Assembly (NCBI GenBank): GCA_002733605.1
Contig: NVWK01000006.1
Span: forward strand, 62,001 to 126,000
Direction: 5' to 3'
Length of the DNA: 64,000 bases
Source: Robiginitomaculum sp.
GTDB taxonomy: Bacteria > Pseudomonadota > Alphaproteobacteria > Caulobacterales > Maricaulaceae
Positions 54,114 through 63,571 of the stretch are shown in pieces. The notes under the pieces are model-generated. The model did not search any database, was not told where the DNA came from, and was given only the letters and a program-made list of their open reading frames with translations. Numbering within the stretch: position 1 is the stretch's first letter; every line of letters begins with the position of its first letter. The position numbers were made by a program, and so were the translations under genes.

Positions 54114-55532
54114 ATGAAATTCTTTAAACACGGCGTCGCTTTGGTGGCTATGGGTTTGTTAGTGGCTTGTTCCGTGCCTGCGCCCGAGACGGGCGTCAGC
54201 ACAAAGTTTGAAAGCATCAGGGATAACGACATCCAATTGCGCGTATTCTTGCAAGACATGCCCAAGGGCGGTGATTTGCATAACCATCTCTACGGGGCCG
54301 TCTATCCTGAAAGCTGGATCAGATGGGCCGAAGAAGACGGATTGTGCATCGATCCCGAAGCCTTGGCTATTCGCCACCCCGGCGCAGACGGGTGCGGGGG
54401 TTTACAAACGGCCAAAGCGGCCCTTGCCAATAATCAGGTTTTACGCAACGCGCTCATTGACCGGTTTTCTATCCGTGATTTTGTCCCGACATCTGGCTGG
54501 TCCGGTCATGACCAGTTTTTCCGTACCTTCCCGCTCGTCACCGCGCAACCACACCGGTTTGGCGACATGGTCGCAGAAACTGCCAATCTGGCCGGTATAC
54601 AAAATGTCCAGTATTTAGAACTGTTGCATACAATGGAATTGTTCGAAACTATCCTGCCTATGGTGATTGCCATACCGATGAGCGGGGATGTGGCAGCAGA
54701 TTACGAAACATTGATGGCAAGCCCGTTCGGGGCTGCCTTGCCTGAAATTCTGGCCCGTGCCCGTCGCGATATTGACGCGGCAGACGCTCGTAAAGACGAG
54801 CTTCTTGGCTGCAAAACTGACGCGCCCCAGCCGGGCTGCGCGGTTGAAATCCGCTATTTGCATCAGCCCGTGCGGACTTTGCCGGCATCCGTCGTCTATG
54901 CCCACACAATTTTTGGCTGGCATTTAATGGCCGAAGACGACCGGTTTGTCGGTACAAATCTGGTCGCACCCGAAGATGATTTTATCGCTCTGCGTGATTA
55001 CAAACTCCACATGGCGCAGATCGACCATTTGTATAAAACCCTCGGCGAGCGCAATGTATCTTTGCATGCGGGCGAGCTTTGGCTCGGCCTTGTCCACCCC
55101 CAAGAATTACGCTTCCACATCAATGACGCTATTAAGGTCGGCCATGCCAAACGCATTGGTCACGGCACCGACATTGTGTTTGAAACTGATTATAAAAACC
55201 TGTTGAAATACATGGCAGAGAACGAGATCATGGTCGAAGTAAACCTCACTTCCAGCGAAGCCATTTTGGGTGTTTCAGGCAGTGAACATCCTTATGATGT
55301 GTACAAGCAAGCCGGTGTACCCATGGCTTTTTCCACCGATGATGAAGGGGTTGGCCGTATTGATCTCACCCACGAATATATGCGCGCTGTCCAAGAGCAC
55401 GGTTTGAGCTATGTTGAGCTAAAAACAGCCAGTTATAACGGGCTAAAATACGCATTTGTTGACGAGGTTACCAAAGCCGAATTGATCAAAAAACTGGACA
55501 CAAAATTCGCTGATTTTGAAAGTAAATTTTAA
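54114..55532 (+). CDS. Lipoprotein adenosine deaminase (ADGF-like)
   Basis: Metal-dependent deaminase of 472 residues exported as a lipoprotein: the signal ends in LLVAC (Cys about 19). The fold's zinc and catalytic motifs are GDLHNHLYGAVYPESW, SLHAGELWLG, RIGHGTDI and FSTDDEGVGRIDLTHEY. The length and the long N-terminal part suit the ADGF group, not cytosolic Add. It probably deaminates adenosine, deoxyadenosine or related nucleosides in the periplasm. An APC permease is encoded 8 bases further on. Start 54114 is chosen because it gives a normal signal sequence; 54102 adds four residues. Confidence 0.88.
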   Translation: MKFFKHGVALVAMGLLVACSVPAPETGVSTKFESIRDNDIQLRVFLQDMPKGGDLHNHLYGAVYPESWIRWAEEDGLCIDPEALAIRHPGADGCGGLQTAKAALANNQVLRNALIDRFSIRDFVPTSGWSGHDQFFRTFPLVTAQPHRFGDMVAETANLAGIQNVQYLELLHTMELFETILPMVIAIPMSGDVAADYETLMASPFGAALPEILARARRDIDAADARKDELLGCKTDAPQPGCAVEIRYLHQPVRTLPASVVYAHTIFGWHLMAEDDRFVGTNLVAPEDDFIALRDYKLHMAQIDHLYKTLGERNVSLHAGELWLGLVHPQELRFHINDAIKVGHAKRIGHGTDIVFETDYKNLLKYMAENEIMVEVNLTSSEAILGVSGSEHPYDVYKQAGVPMAFSTDDEGVGRIDLTHEYMRAVQEHGLSYVELKTASYNGLKYAFVDEVTKAELIKKLDTKFADFESKF

Positions 55533-55540
55533 GCCTCCCC

Positions 55541-56842
55541 ATGCGCCGGATACCAGCTAAAAAACTATTGGGTTTTTGGGATTTGATGAGCATTTCTCTT
55601 GGCCAGATCATTGGCACAGGCGTTGTCGTCCTGACCGGAATTAGCATTAGCATGACGGGCTATGGCGCCCCCTGGGCTTTTCTCTTGGCGCTTGGCATTG
55701 TCGCCATTCCTTCTCTTTGTATCGCCGCTCTTGGCTCTGCCGTGCCCAGTACCGGCGGGAATTATACCTATGTACGCGATTTGCTTGGCCGAAAAACCTC
55801 ATTCGTTTATTTGGCATTACTGATTGCAGGGCAGATCATCCTCGCCAGTTTCGCCATCGGCTTCGCCCAATATGCGGATGCTCTCATCCCTGATATTAAC
55901 ATGATGGCGGTAGCGGCAGGCATTATGGTATTGTGTTTTATTGCCAACCTTTTGGGCCTAAAAACCGCAGCCCGTTTTCAAAGCATAATGGTGCTGGTTT
56001 TGCTGACATCGCTGATTGTCTATATCGGAGCGGGCCTGTCCCATGTGGATGATTTTACCGTCTACGTACAGCCGCAACATGTGTTCCCGAGCGGATTTGC
56101 AGGCTTGTTCGCAGCCGCGTTTTTGTTGCGCCTCAGTTTAATCGGCTCCGAGTTTATATCTGAATTTGGCGATGAGATGAAAAACCCCGGCCGGAATATT
56201 CCGCTGGTCATGGGCGTATCCCTGGTCTGCGTCACCGTGTTGTATATCGGTATCGCCATCGTCGCGACAGGCGTATTGCCACTTGCCGATGTGGAGGGAA
56301 AAAATCTGGCCAGTGTCGCAAAAGTTATTTTCAGCCCATCCGTCTATATTGCCTTTATCGCGGGCGGGGTGATGTTGTCCTTGGTGACGTCGTTGAACGC
56401 AATTTTTGCATGGTGTACGCGGGGGCTTTCCATGGCGGCAGACGATGGATGGTTACCTCAAAAATGGGCGGCTAAGAACCGGTTCGGCACACCTTATATT
56501 TTCCTCAGTGTATTTTTCATCGTCGGCATCACGCCCATATTAAGTGGTATGACGCTCGATTATGTCAGTATTCTGGGCAATGCATTCGGGGCTATCTTCG
56601 GTTTGTTCCCTGTGGTTGCCATTTTTAATCTCAAAACTAAAAACTCGAAAGCTTATGCCAATGCCCCTTTTAAACTCCCCGTCTGGGCCATGAAAATATT
56701 ACCGCTTTTGGCAGTGTTGATTTACGGCTACGGTATTTATACCAGTTGGGATTTCATTGGCGTGAAAGGCATGGTGGGGTTCAGTGTCTACACAGTTGTC
56801 GTGCTGGCCTATGCATTTTGGCGTGAACGGAAGCTTACTTAA
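55541..56842 (+). CDS. APC-superfamily amino acid/base permease
   Basis: Transporter of 433 residues with about twelve membrane helices. The first helix GQIIGTGVVVLTGISISMTG holds the substrate-binding unwound stretch of the APC fold, and PSTGGNYTYVRDLLGRKTSF is typical. The substrate is not clear; such proteins carry amino acids, polyamines or purines. It is 8 bases after the adenosine deaminase gene, and its stop overlaps the opposite aldolase gene by 8 bases. Confidence 0.87.
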   Translation: MRRIPAKKLLGFWDLMSISLGQIIGTGVVVLTGISISMTGYGAPWAFLLALGIVAIPSLCIAALGSAVPSTGGNYTYVRDLLGRKTSFVYLALLIAGQIILASFAIGFAQYADALIPDINMMAVAAGIMVLCFIANLLGLKTAARFQSIMVLVLLTSLIVYIGAGLSHVDDFTVYVQPQHVFPSGFAGLFAAAFLLRLSLIGSEFISEFGDEMKNPGRNIPLVMGVSLVCVTVLYIGIAIVATGVLPLADVEGKNLASVAKVIFSPSVYIAFIAGGVMLSLVTSLNAIFAWCTRGLSMAADDGWLPQKWAAKNRFGTPYIFLSVFFIVGITPILSGMTLDYVSILGNAFGAIFGLFPVVAIFNLKTKNSKAYANAPFKLPVWAMKILPLLAVLIYGYGIYTSWDFIGVKGMVGFSVYTVVVLAYAFWRERKLT

Positions 56843-57626
56843 ACCGATCCAAAATTCCGAAGGCGCTCAGGGTTTTTTCGATATGCTCGTCCGTCATACC
56901 AACCGGGTCAATACCGGCCGCACGTAGCGTCCAGTAAAGCCCCGCACATTTTTCAAACACTTCCATATAATCAAACGCATCTGCAAGCGTGCTGCCGGTG
57001 GCCAGACATCCATGCATATGCCATAAAACCAGACGGTGATCTTTCACCAATTCCGCAGACGCCAACCCCAGCTCTAATGACCCCGGGATTTGGTGCGGCA
57101 CATAGCCGATGCCTTCGGGTAAGTGTAAACGGGCTTCGCTTTGCAGGCGCAGGATTTTATCCGAAACTGCCGGCCCGCTCGCAAGCTCCGGCACATGACA
57201 CAGCGAGATGAGATTGGCCGGATGGGTGTGCATGATCGCTTTGTGCTGTGGCCGATGCTGGGCGAGGGCATTATGAATGGCGCAATGGGCGGGTAACTCG
57301 CTCGTCGGTTTTTTATTGCCAGCAATCCAGATATAACTCCGGCCATCCTCTCCGATTTGATACAGACCCACATCGCGTTCTGGATGCTGTGCCGTTTCGC
57401 GCGTACGTGTACCCGATCCCGTCAGTAGCAACAGGGTTCCGGCAAGATGTGGCACATGAAGAGGCAGGGCATGCGCTTCCCCGCCTTCAATTTGCGCAAC
57501 ACTATCCAGCCGCACAGACATATTGCCGCCAGCCCCTTCGGACCAGACACGCCGGGACAACCAGTCTGCCGTATTGGAAAAATCCGCCAGATGAGGCAGG
57601 TCTATAAAATCTTCGCGGGTGAACAT
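56835..57626 (-). CDS. Class II aldolase, RhaD (rhamnulose-1-phosphate aldolase)-like
   Basis: Zinc aldolase of 263 residues. The catalytic Glu is in TSELPAH (Glu110), and zinc ligands are H133/H135 in MHTHPANLISL and H205 in LVLWHMHGC. GGNMSVRLD, LLTGSGTRTR and PEGIGYVPHQIPGS match RhaD almost position by position, more than FucA or MtnB. No rhamnose genes are nearby; it follows mtnP- and mtnA-like genes. So it may split a 5-modified ribulose-1-phosphate into DHAP and an aldehyde, as in the DHAP shunt. That role is inference. Confidence 0.87.
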   Translation of the reverse strand: MFTREDFIDLPHLADFSNTADWLSRRVWSEGAGGNMSVRLDSVAQIEGGEAHALPLHVPHLAGTLLLLTGSGTRTRETAQHPERDVGLYQIGEDGRSYIWIAGNKKPTSELPAHCAIHNALAQHRPQHKAIMHTHPANLISLCHVPELASGPAVSDKILRLQSEARLHLPEGIGYVPHQIPGSLELGLASAELVKDHRLVLWHMHGCLATGSTLADAFDYMEVFEKCAGLYWTLRAAGIDPVGMTDEHIEKTLSAFGILDRFK

Positions 57627-58342
57627 TGTTCGTCCTTTGTTGTTGCTAGAGCCGCAATCATAACCCGCAACATATTGGTTTTTATACCCTCAATATCCCC
57701 GCCAACAAACTCGATATTCTCCATCATGCCCGCGCCCCAATTGATGGAAAATGCAAGACCCGCATAGCTCATACCAAGCTCTCTGGCCAAGAGGAGCTCG
57801 GGGCAGAGGGTCATGCCCACTACATCAGCACCTAGCAGGCGATAAGCACGAATTTCAGCCGGACTTTCAAACCGTGGCCCATTGACGCTGGCATAAACAC
57901 CGCCGCGCCGAATAGGCATATTGTGCAGCTTTGCCTGCGCTTCCAATGCGTCGCTAAGCACAGCGCAAAAGGGTCGGCTCATCTCCACATGGCCAACCGC
58001 ATTATCGATCTTATCGAAAAATGTGTGATCACGCCCGGACGAGAAATCAATAAAATCATCAAGGATTACCGGCACCGCTAATTCAAAGTCTTTGTTGATA
58101 GAGCCAACCGCAAATGTCCCGCAAATCCGCTTCACACCCAGACTAGACAGGGCTTTGATATTGGCACGGTAATTGACTTTGTGCGGCGGCACGCTGTGGT
58201 TAGGGGCATGACGATTGAGGAAAATCAAATCATCATTACGCGCAATCATAACCTCCCCATAAGGTGTCTTCACGCGCTCTTCGCTTAAGTCCAAACCCTC
58301 TATCGCGTAAATGCCGGAACCGCCAATTATTGCTGTTGTCAT
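57602..58342 (-). CDS. MtnP-like nucleoside phosphorylase, oxopurine-type loop
   Basis: Trimeric purine nucleoside phosphorylase family, 246 residues. IIGGSGIYAIEGL, NRHAPNHSVPPHKVNYRANI, SSGRDHTFFD and GVYASVNGPRFESPAEIR identify the MTA phosphorylase branch. The base-recognising TDYD loop of MTA phosphorylases is SINWGAG (199-205) with Asn201 in place of the Asp that selects 6-aminopurines; Asn is typical of 6-oxopurine enzymes. Hence methylthioinosine or inosine may be preferred. CGTFAVGSI also replaces the common NAVGS. It overlaps the aldolase gene by 25 bases. Confidence 0.88.
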   Translation of the reverse strand: MTTAIIGGSGIYAIEGLDLSEERVKTPYGEVMIARNDDLIFLNRHAPNHSVPPHKVNYRANIKALSSLGVKRICGTFAVGSINKDFELAVPVILDDFIDFSSGRDHTFFDKIDNAVGHVEMSRPFCAVLSDALEAQAKLHNMPIRRGGVYASVNGPRFESPAEIRAYRLLGADVVGMTLCPELLLARELGMSYAGLAFSINWGAGMMENIEFVGGDIEGIKTNMLRVMIAALATTKDEQCSPAKIL

Positions 58343-59382
58343 TGTTCAAATCCATCCTTTAAGGCCTCAGGGCTTAGCACCCCGTGGCGCGTGATGATAC
58401 CCGAAACGAACGCGGGCGGCGTAATATCGAAGGCCGGATAAATAGCCCCGATCTGGCTTAGTGTGGTGGAATGCCCCATACACATTTTTACATCCGCAGG
58501 GTCGCGGTGCTCTATTTCAATACTGGCACGGTCGGGCTTGTTTGGATCACATCCCCACGCAAAAGCGTAATAGGGAATGCCGTGATATTTCGCCGCAATG
58601 GCATTTTGAAATGTCCCGACTTTGTTGACCACATGCCCGTCAAGAGTGATCAAATCCGCCGCCGTCATGTATTTTTGAATGCACCCTTCAGCCATCAACG
58701 CGGTCGGCATATTGTCGGTAATTAGCCGCACATCAATATCGATCTCGTGCAGGCTGGGCGCGGTCAAACGTGCCCCTTGCAGATAGGGCCGTGTCTCGGG
58801 CGCATATACAATGATGTTTTTACCGGACGCTTTTGCCAGCGCCAGTGTCAGCACAAATGAAGTCTCTGCAAAACACATGGTCAGAACCCCGTCACCATCC
58901 TCCAGCAGTTTCTCCCCGTGTTGGGCGCGCAGGGCATAGAATGCATACATCTCGTCTAATATAGCCGTGATCCGGCTCAGGATCGCGGTAGCAGGGTCTG
59001 TGCCGTTCTCTAGAGCCGTAACCGCATGACCCAATACATCTTCCAGCCTGTAGCGGATCAAAGTGTTGGTGGGTCGGGTCTGGATCAGCCTTGCTTTCGC
59101 AATTTTCAATTCTTCAACAAGACCGGTTTTGCCTTTAAGCTGATCGGCGCGCATAGCCATAGCGTGCACAGCCGCCACCCACGGGCCAACTCCCTGCGTG
59201 ATCATGGTTTCTATGGCGACGGCCACATCTTCAACACTGCCGCAACGCACAAAACTTTTTTCAAACGGATATTTTGAACGGTTACCGATCAGGACACAGC
59301 CGTCTTCATACCGTGCAATATTTGCTCGTTTTAAAATGTGCGGCAACAGGGCCTCTATGTCTTCAAGTTTCAGCTTTGCCAT
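58339..59382 (-). CDS. MtnA-like aldose-1-phosphate isomerase (eIF2B fold), divergent
   Basis: 347 residues with the eIF2B/MtnA fold. The catalytic cysteine (Cys170, LTMCFAET) and aspartate (Asp223, [11 protein letters not shown]), together with [17 protein letters not shown], are kept. However, the RGAPAIG loop near the N-terminus is QGVGPWVA, and the GADR motif is AADL (241-244). It therefore probably isomerises a sugar-1-phosphate but may not prefer methylthioribose-1-phosphate. Its start overlaps the 5-oxoprolinase stop by 20 bases, and its stop overlaps the phosphorylase by 4. Confidence 0.85.
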   Translation of the reverse strand: MAKLKLEDIEALLPHILKRANIARYEDGCVLIGNRSKYPFEKSFVRCGSVEDVAVAIETMITQGVGPWVAAVHAMAMRADQLKGKTGLVEELKIAKARLIQTRPTNTLIRYRLEDVLGHAVTALENGTDPATAILSRITAILDEMYAFYALRAQHGEKLLEDGDGVLTMCFAETSFVLTLALAKASGKNIIVYAPETRPYLQGARLTAPSLHEIDIDVRLITDNMPTALMAEGCIQKYMTAADLITLDGHVVNKVGTFQNAIAAKYHGIPYYAFAWGCDPNKPDRASIEIEHRDPADVKMCMGHSTTLSQIGAIYPAFDITPPAFVSGIITRHGVLSPEALKDGFEQ

Positions 59383-62300
59383 ATCCGCCGCCAGTTGGTG
59401 TTTCTATAATAATGGTGTCGCCGGAGACCATGTCAATTCTGTCACATCCTTTTAAAGTGATCTCGGTGCCGTCCGCCTTGTGCAGGAGGTTCTTGCCAAG
59501 TCTACCGACCTCGCCCCCATGACTTCCAAACGCGGGCACAATGCGGTTGCCGGATAGGATGGCGCATTCCATATCTTCCAAGAAGGTGAGGGCGCGCCGG
59601 ACCCCGTCACCGGAATTCCATTTCCCTTTGCCGCCAGAGCCGCGCATAATCTCGAACTGTGCTACCCGTACCGGATATCTAAGTTCTAAAACCTCAGGGT
59701 CAGTCAGGTGTGAATTGGTCATATGGGTATGAATGGCCGCCGCCCCGTCAAATCCCGGCCCGGCAGGGGCACCCGAACATATGGTCTCGTAATATTGATG
59801 GTTTGCATTTCCGAAAGTCAGATTGTTCATAGTGCCTTGCGACGACCCAAGCACGCCAAGCGCCCCGAACAAAGCATTGGTAATCGCTTGGCTCAGCTCC
59901 ACATTCCCCGCCACAATTGCGGCCGGATGGGCAGGGCGTAACATACAGCCCTTAGGCACATGAATATCGAGCGGACGCAGACATCCTGCGTTCAGCGGAA
60001 TATCGGTGCCGACCAGACACCGAAACACATACAAAACGGCGGCGTGGGTGACGGCGATAGGCGCATTGAAATTATCACCCCGTTGCGCGCTCGTACCGGA
60101 AAAATCAATACGGGCATTGCCAGCTTTTGTATCAACCTCGATCTTGACGCAAATCTTGCAGCCCTGATCCATCGTGTAAGTAAATTCGCAATCCTTCAAA
60201 GCCGAAATTGCCCGTCGCACACTGTCTTCCCCATTATCCTGACAATAGCCCATAAAGTTCTGCACGGTCTCAAGCCCGTATGTTTTGCTCATGGACAAAA
60301 GCTCGTTCGCCCCCATTGTATTGGCGGCGATTTGCGCTTTTAAATCGGCAATATTTTGGGTGGGGTTACGCGCAGGGTAGGGGCCGGACGAAAGAACATG
60401 CCGAATTTCATCTTCAAGAAAACGTCCGCCGGATACCAAATGCATACAGTCGATCACCACCCCTTCTTGGGTAATATCTGTGGCCAGCGGCGACATGGAC
60501 CCCGGCGCAATCCCGCCAATATCGGCATGATGCCCTCTACTGGCAATATAGAACAGGATGTCGGAACCCTCGGGATCAAATATCGGCGTGATGACATTGA
60601 TATCGGGCAAATGCGTACCCCCGTCATAAGGGTTGTTGTGCACAAAACTATCGCCGGAACGCATGGTTAGCCCACTGCTCATCAGTGCGCGAATACTGGC
60701 GTCCATAGAGCCGATATGCACCGGCATATGCGGAGCATTGGCGACCAGTCCTCCATTTTGATCAAAGATCGCACAGGAAAAATCCAGCCGTTCCTTGATG
60801 TTGACTGATGAAGCCGTGTTTTGGAGCACAGCCCCCATCTGCTCGGCAATCGACATAAATAAATTGTTGAAAATTTCGAGCCGCACAGGGTCGCGCTCTA
60901 ACGTTTGTGTAGAGACGGATTGATCAATGTCGGTGCGGGTTAGGTGCAGGTTTTGCTCAGGTGTCAGCTCGGCTTGCCAGCCCGGTTCGATCACATTGGT
61001 GCCGCCCGCATCCAAAATCAGGGCCGGGCCGGGGATGATCTGATCGGTTTTCAAAGACCCGCGTTGATAGATAATCGCCTCATGCCATTGGCCGTTGGAA
61101 TAAAACCGTGTCGGGATGGGCGCTGATGCGGCGTGCGTCTCCATGGATAAATTCTGCACATCCTCACTGCCGCCATATGTTTCCGCACTGATGGATTCGA
61201 TAATGATATCCGCGTCCTCATATGTGAAACTGAAACGGGCAAGATGGGCGCTTTCAAAATCGTGCTTCAGGGATGGGGTCAGGGGAATAGGCAAGCTAGT
61301 ATCGGAACCAGCATAGCGAATATAGGCTGTCAGGATGACATGACTGTCTTGGGCGGGAACCCCTTGGCGTTCCAAATCTGCGCGGCCTTTTTGGGCAAGT
61401 TTTTCGGCTTCTCTGTGTGTCGTTTCAATATTGTCTATGGACAGGTTCAGGGTCTTTTGATGCAGTTTGAAAATGTCCGCCAATCCCATGCCAAAGGCCG
61501 ACAGCACGCCGGCGAGCGGATGGATCAAAATAGATTTTATCCCGAGCCGTTCCGCCACAAGGCACACATGTTGCCCGCCCGCCCCGCCAAAACAGGCCAA
61601 CGTATATCCGTCCAGATCATAGCCGCGCTCAATCGAGATTTTCTTGATGGCGCGGGCCATATGATCGATTGCAATAGACAAAAACCCTTCGGCGGCTTCT
61701 TCCGGTGTCTTGCCGCTCTTTTGCCCAATGGCTTCAAATCCGGCGCGGGAAATATCGGCCGCAAGTGGTTGATCCTGATCTGGCCCGAAAATGGCTGGAA
61801 AAATATCGGGGTTCAATTTGCCCAAAGCTGCATTGATATCGGTGACCGACAGCGGCCCGCCGCGTCGATAACAGGCCGGCCCCGGATTGGCGCCGGCGGA
61901 ACTTGGCCCCGCGCGGTACCGTTCCCCGTCAAAGGACAGGATAGAGCCGCCGCCCGCCGCCACTGTGTGGATTTCCAACATAGGTGCGCGCATGCGCACA
62001 CCGGCAACTTGCGTTTCAAAACTGCGTTCATACTGGCCCGCATAATGACAGACATCGGTTGAGGTGCCGCCCATATCAAAGCCGATAATTTTCTCAAATC
62101 CGGCTTGTTTGGCCGTGCGCACGGCCCCGATGACACCACCTGCCGGGCCGGAAAGAACCGCGTTGCGGCCATGAAAAAAATCTGCGCGCGCCAATCCACC
62201 AGAGGATTGCATGAACAAAAGTTGTGGCCCACCATCATCTTCCTTGCCCAAAGCTTTCGCCACCCTATCCACATAGCGTTTTAAAATCGGAGACAGATAG

Positions 62301-62980
62301 GCATCAACCACGGCCGTATCCCCGCGCGATATAAGCTTGATCAGCGGGCTGGCTTCAGAGGACGTCGACACTTGCGCAAACCCGATTTTACGGGCCAGTT
62401 TGGCAATTTCGTTTTCATGCGCAGGGTTCAAATAGGCATGCATCAACACGATCGCCAGCGTCCGATATCCTTGATCGTATAGCCCTTGCAACTTCGTTTC
62501 CGCGTCGCGCAAATGCGGAGAGCTCAGCACCGCGCCTGTGGCATCAAGACGTTCCTCAATCTCGATCACCGCGTCATACAATGGCGCCGGTTTATCTATG
62601 TTGAGCGCAAAAATATCGGGCCGTGCCTGATAGCCAATTTCAAGTGCGTCACGGATTCCGGCTGTAATGGCTAAGGCCGTACGCTCGCCCTTACGTTCCA
62701 GCAACGCATTGGTGGCAACGGTGGTGCCCATCTTGACGCTCTGGATTTTGTGGCCCGGCAGGGGTGCGCCTTCGGGGACGCCCAGAAACTGCCGAATACC
62801 TTCAAGGGCCGCGTCTTCATAGCTCTCCGAGTTTTCGGACAGGAGCTTTTTCGTACGCAGGCTGTTGTCGGGGGCGAGGGCTACGATATCTGTAAACGTC
62901 CCGCCCCGATCAATCCAGAACCGCCATTTTGTCTGCCTGTGTTTTTCCTGCCTATGTTTGTCCGGCCTGCGTTGTGACAC
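59363..62980 (-). CDS. 5-oxoprolinase / hydantoinase A-B fusion
   Basis: ATP-dependent hydrolase of 1205 residues. The N-terminal HyuA half has [45 protein letters not shown] and [11 protein letters not shown]; the C-terminal HyuB half has [47 protein letters not shown] and [14 protein letters not shown]. The order HyuA-HyuB and total length fit 5-oxoprolinase, which makes glutamate from 5-oxoproline. GTG is the start, after CGGAG, overlapping the previous stop by one base. It links metabolically to nothing obvious in this operon. Confidence 0.93.
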   Translation of the reverse strand: MSQRRPDKHRQEKHRQTKWRFWIDRGGTFTDIVALAPDNSLRTKKLLSENSESYEDAALEGIRQFLGVPEGAPLPGHKIQSVKMGTTVATNALLERKGERTALAITAGIRDALEIGYQARPDIFALNIDKPAPLYDAVIEIEERLDATGAVLSSPHLRDAETKLQGLYDQGYRTLAIVLMHAYLNPAHENEIAKLARKIGFAQVSTSSEASPLIKLISRGDTAVVDAYLSPILKRYVDRVAKALGKEDDGGPQLLFMQSSGGLARADFFHGRNAVLSGPAGGVIGAVRTAKQAGFEKIIGFDMGGTSTDVCHYAGQYERSFETQVAGVRMRAPMLEIHTVAAGGGSILSFDGERYRAGPSSAGANPGPACYRRGGPLSVTDINAALGKLNPDIFPAIFGPDQDQPLAADISRAGFEAIGQKSGKTPEEAAEGFLSIAIDHMARAIKKISIERGYDLDGYTLACFGGAGGQHVCLVAERLGIKSILIHPLAGVLSAFGMGLADIFKLHQKTLNLSIDNIETTHREAEKLAQKGRADLERQGVPAQDSHVILTAYIRYAGSDTSLPIPLTPSLKHDFESAHLARFSFTYEDADIIIESISAETYGGSEDVQNLSMETHAASAPIPTRFYSNGQWHEAIIYQRGSLKTDQIIPGPALILDAGGTNVIEPGWQAELTPEQNLHLTRTDIDQSVSTQTLERDPVRLEIFNNLFMSIAEQMGAVLQNTASSVNIKERLDFSCAIFDQNGGLVANAPHMPVHIGSMDASIRALMSSGLTMRSGDSFVHNNPYDGGTHLPDINVITPIFDPEGSDILFYIASRGHHADIGGIAPGSMSPLATDITQEGVVIDCMHLVSGGRFLEDEIRHVLSSGPYPARNPTQNIADLKAQIAANTMGANELLSMSKTYGLETVQNFMGYCQDNGEDSVRRAISALKDCEFTYTMDQGCKICVKIEVDTKAGNARIDFSGTSAQRGDNFNAPIAVTHAAVLYVFRCLVGTDIPLNAGCLRPLDIHVPKGCMLRPAHPAAIVAGNVELSQAITNALFGALGVLGSSQGTMNNLTFGNANHQYYETICSGAPAGPGFDGAAAIHTHMTNSHLTDPEVLELRYPVRVAQFEIMRGSGGKGKWNSGDGVRRALTFLEDMECAILSGNRIVPAFGSHGGEVGRLGKNLLHKADGTEITLKGCDRIDMVSGDTIIIETPTGGGYGKAET

Positions 62981-63570
62981 TACTCCGCTGGCGTATACGC
63001 TTCCCCGTAACGGGTCAGTTTTGTCTGGATGCTTTCATCAAAAATCTGCACTTCATACAGGCGGTCATATTCACGTTTTTCGTTGATCGCCGGTTGTGTC
63101 GTGTCACTCCCCAGTGCGATGGCTGTTTCTTGTGTGGTGTTACTGTGACCAACAACAAGATGGGTTCCGCCCTGTTCTTTAATCGCAGTTGCCAGTGCAG
63201 GCAGATCACGGGGATTGTAAATCTCGATTTCCAATCCGAGAGCTGTTGCCAGCGGCGTGACCGTGCTTTTCGTACGAATGTAATTTGTTGAATGGATATG
63301 CTCAATGCCTTTGTCGGCCAGAATTTCGGCCAAAACCTGTGTCCGTGCCTGTCCGGCTTCGGACAGTTCAGGATTGCGTCCCGCGTCCGGCCCTGTCAGT
63401 TTCTCGGCATGGCGTACCAGATAGACGGTGGTATTGGCGGTCTCGGTATACAGAGATGCACATGAGGACAGCAGAACCATGGACGCAAAGCCTGCAACAA
63501 TAGCTGCAAAGAGTATCAGTTTCCGTCCGAGTGAATTCACCTTGGGGTATGTTTGAATATCTGTATTCAT
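62980..63570 (-). CDS. Histidine-phosphatase-family lipoprotein
   Basis: 196 residues with a long N-terminal signal ending in the lipobox LSSC (about Cys37). The catalytic phosphohistidine motif is [10 protein letters not shown], and the second histidine is in [28 protein letters not shown] and [22 protein letters not shown] are also typical of the branch-1 phosphatases. It should act outside the inner membrane on a phosphorylated compound. It sits between padR and 5-oxoprolinase with one-base spacing on either side. Confidence 0.88.
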   Translation of the reverse strand: MNTDIQTYPKVNSLGRKLILFAAIVAGFASMVLLSSCASLYTETANTTVYLVRHAEKLTGPDAGRNPELSEAGQARTQVLAEILADKGIEHIHSTNYIRTKSTVTPLATALGLEIEIYNPRDLPALATAIKEQGGTHLVVGHSNTTQETAIALGSDTTQPAINEKREYDRLYEVQIFDESIQTKLTRYGEAYTPAE

Positions 63571-63571
63571 T

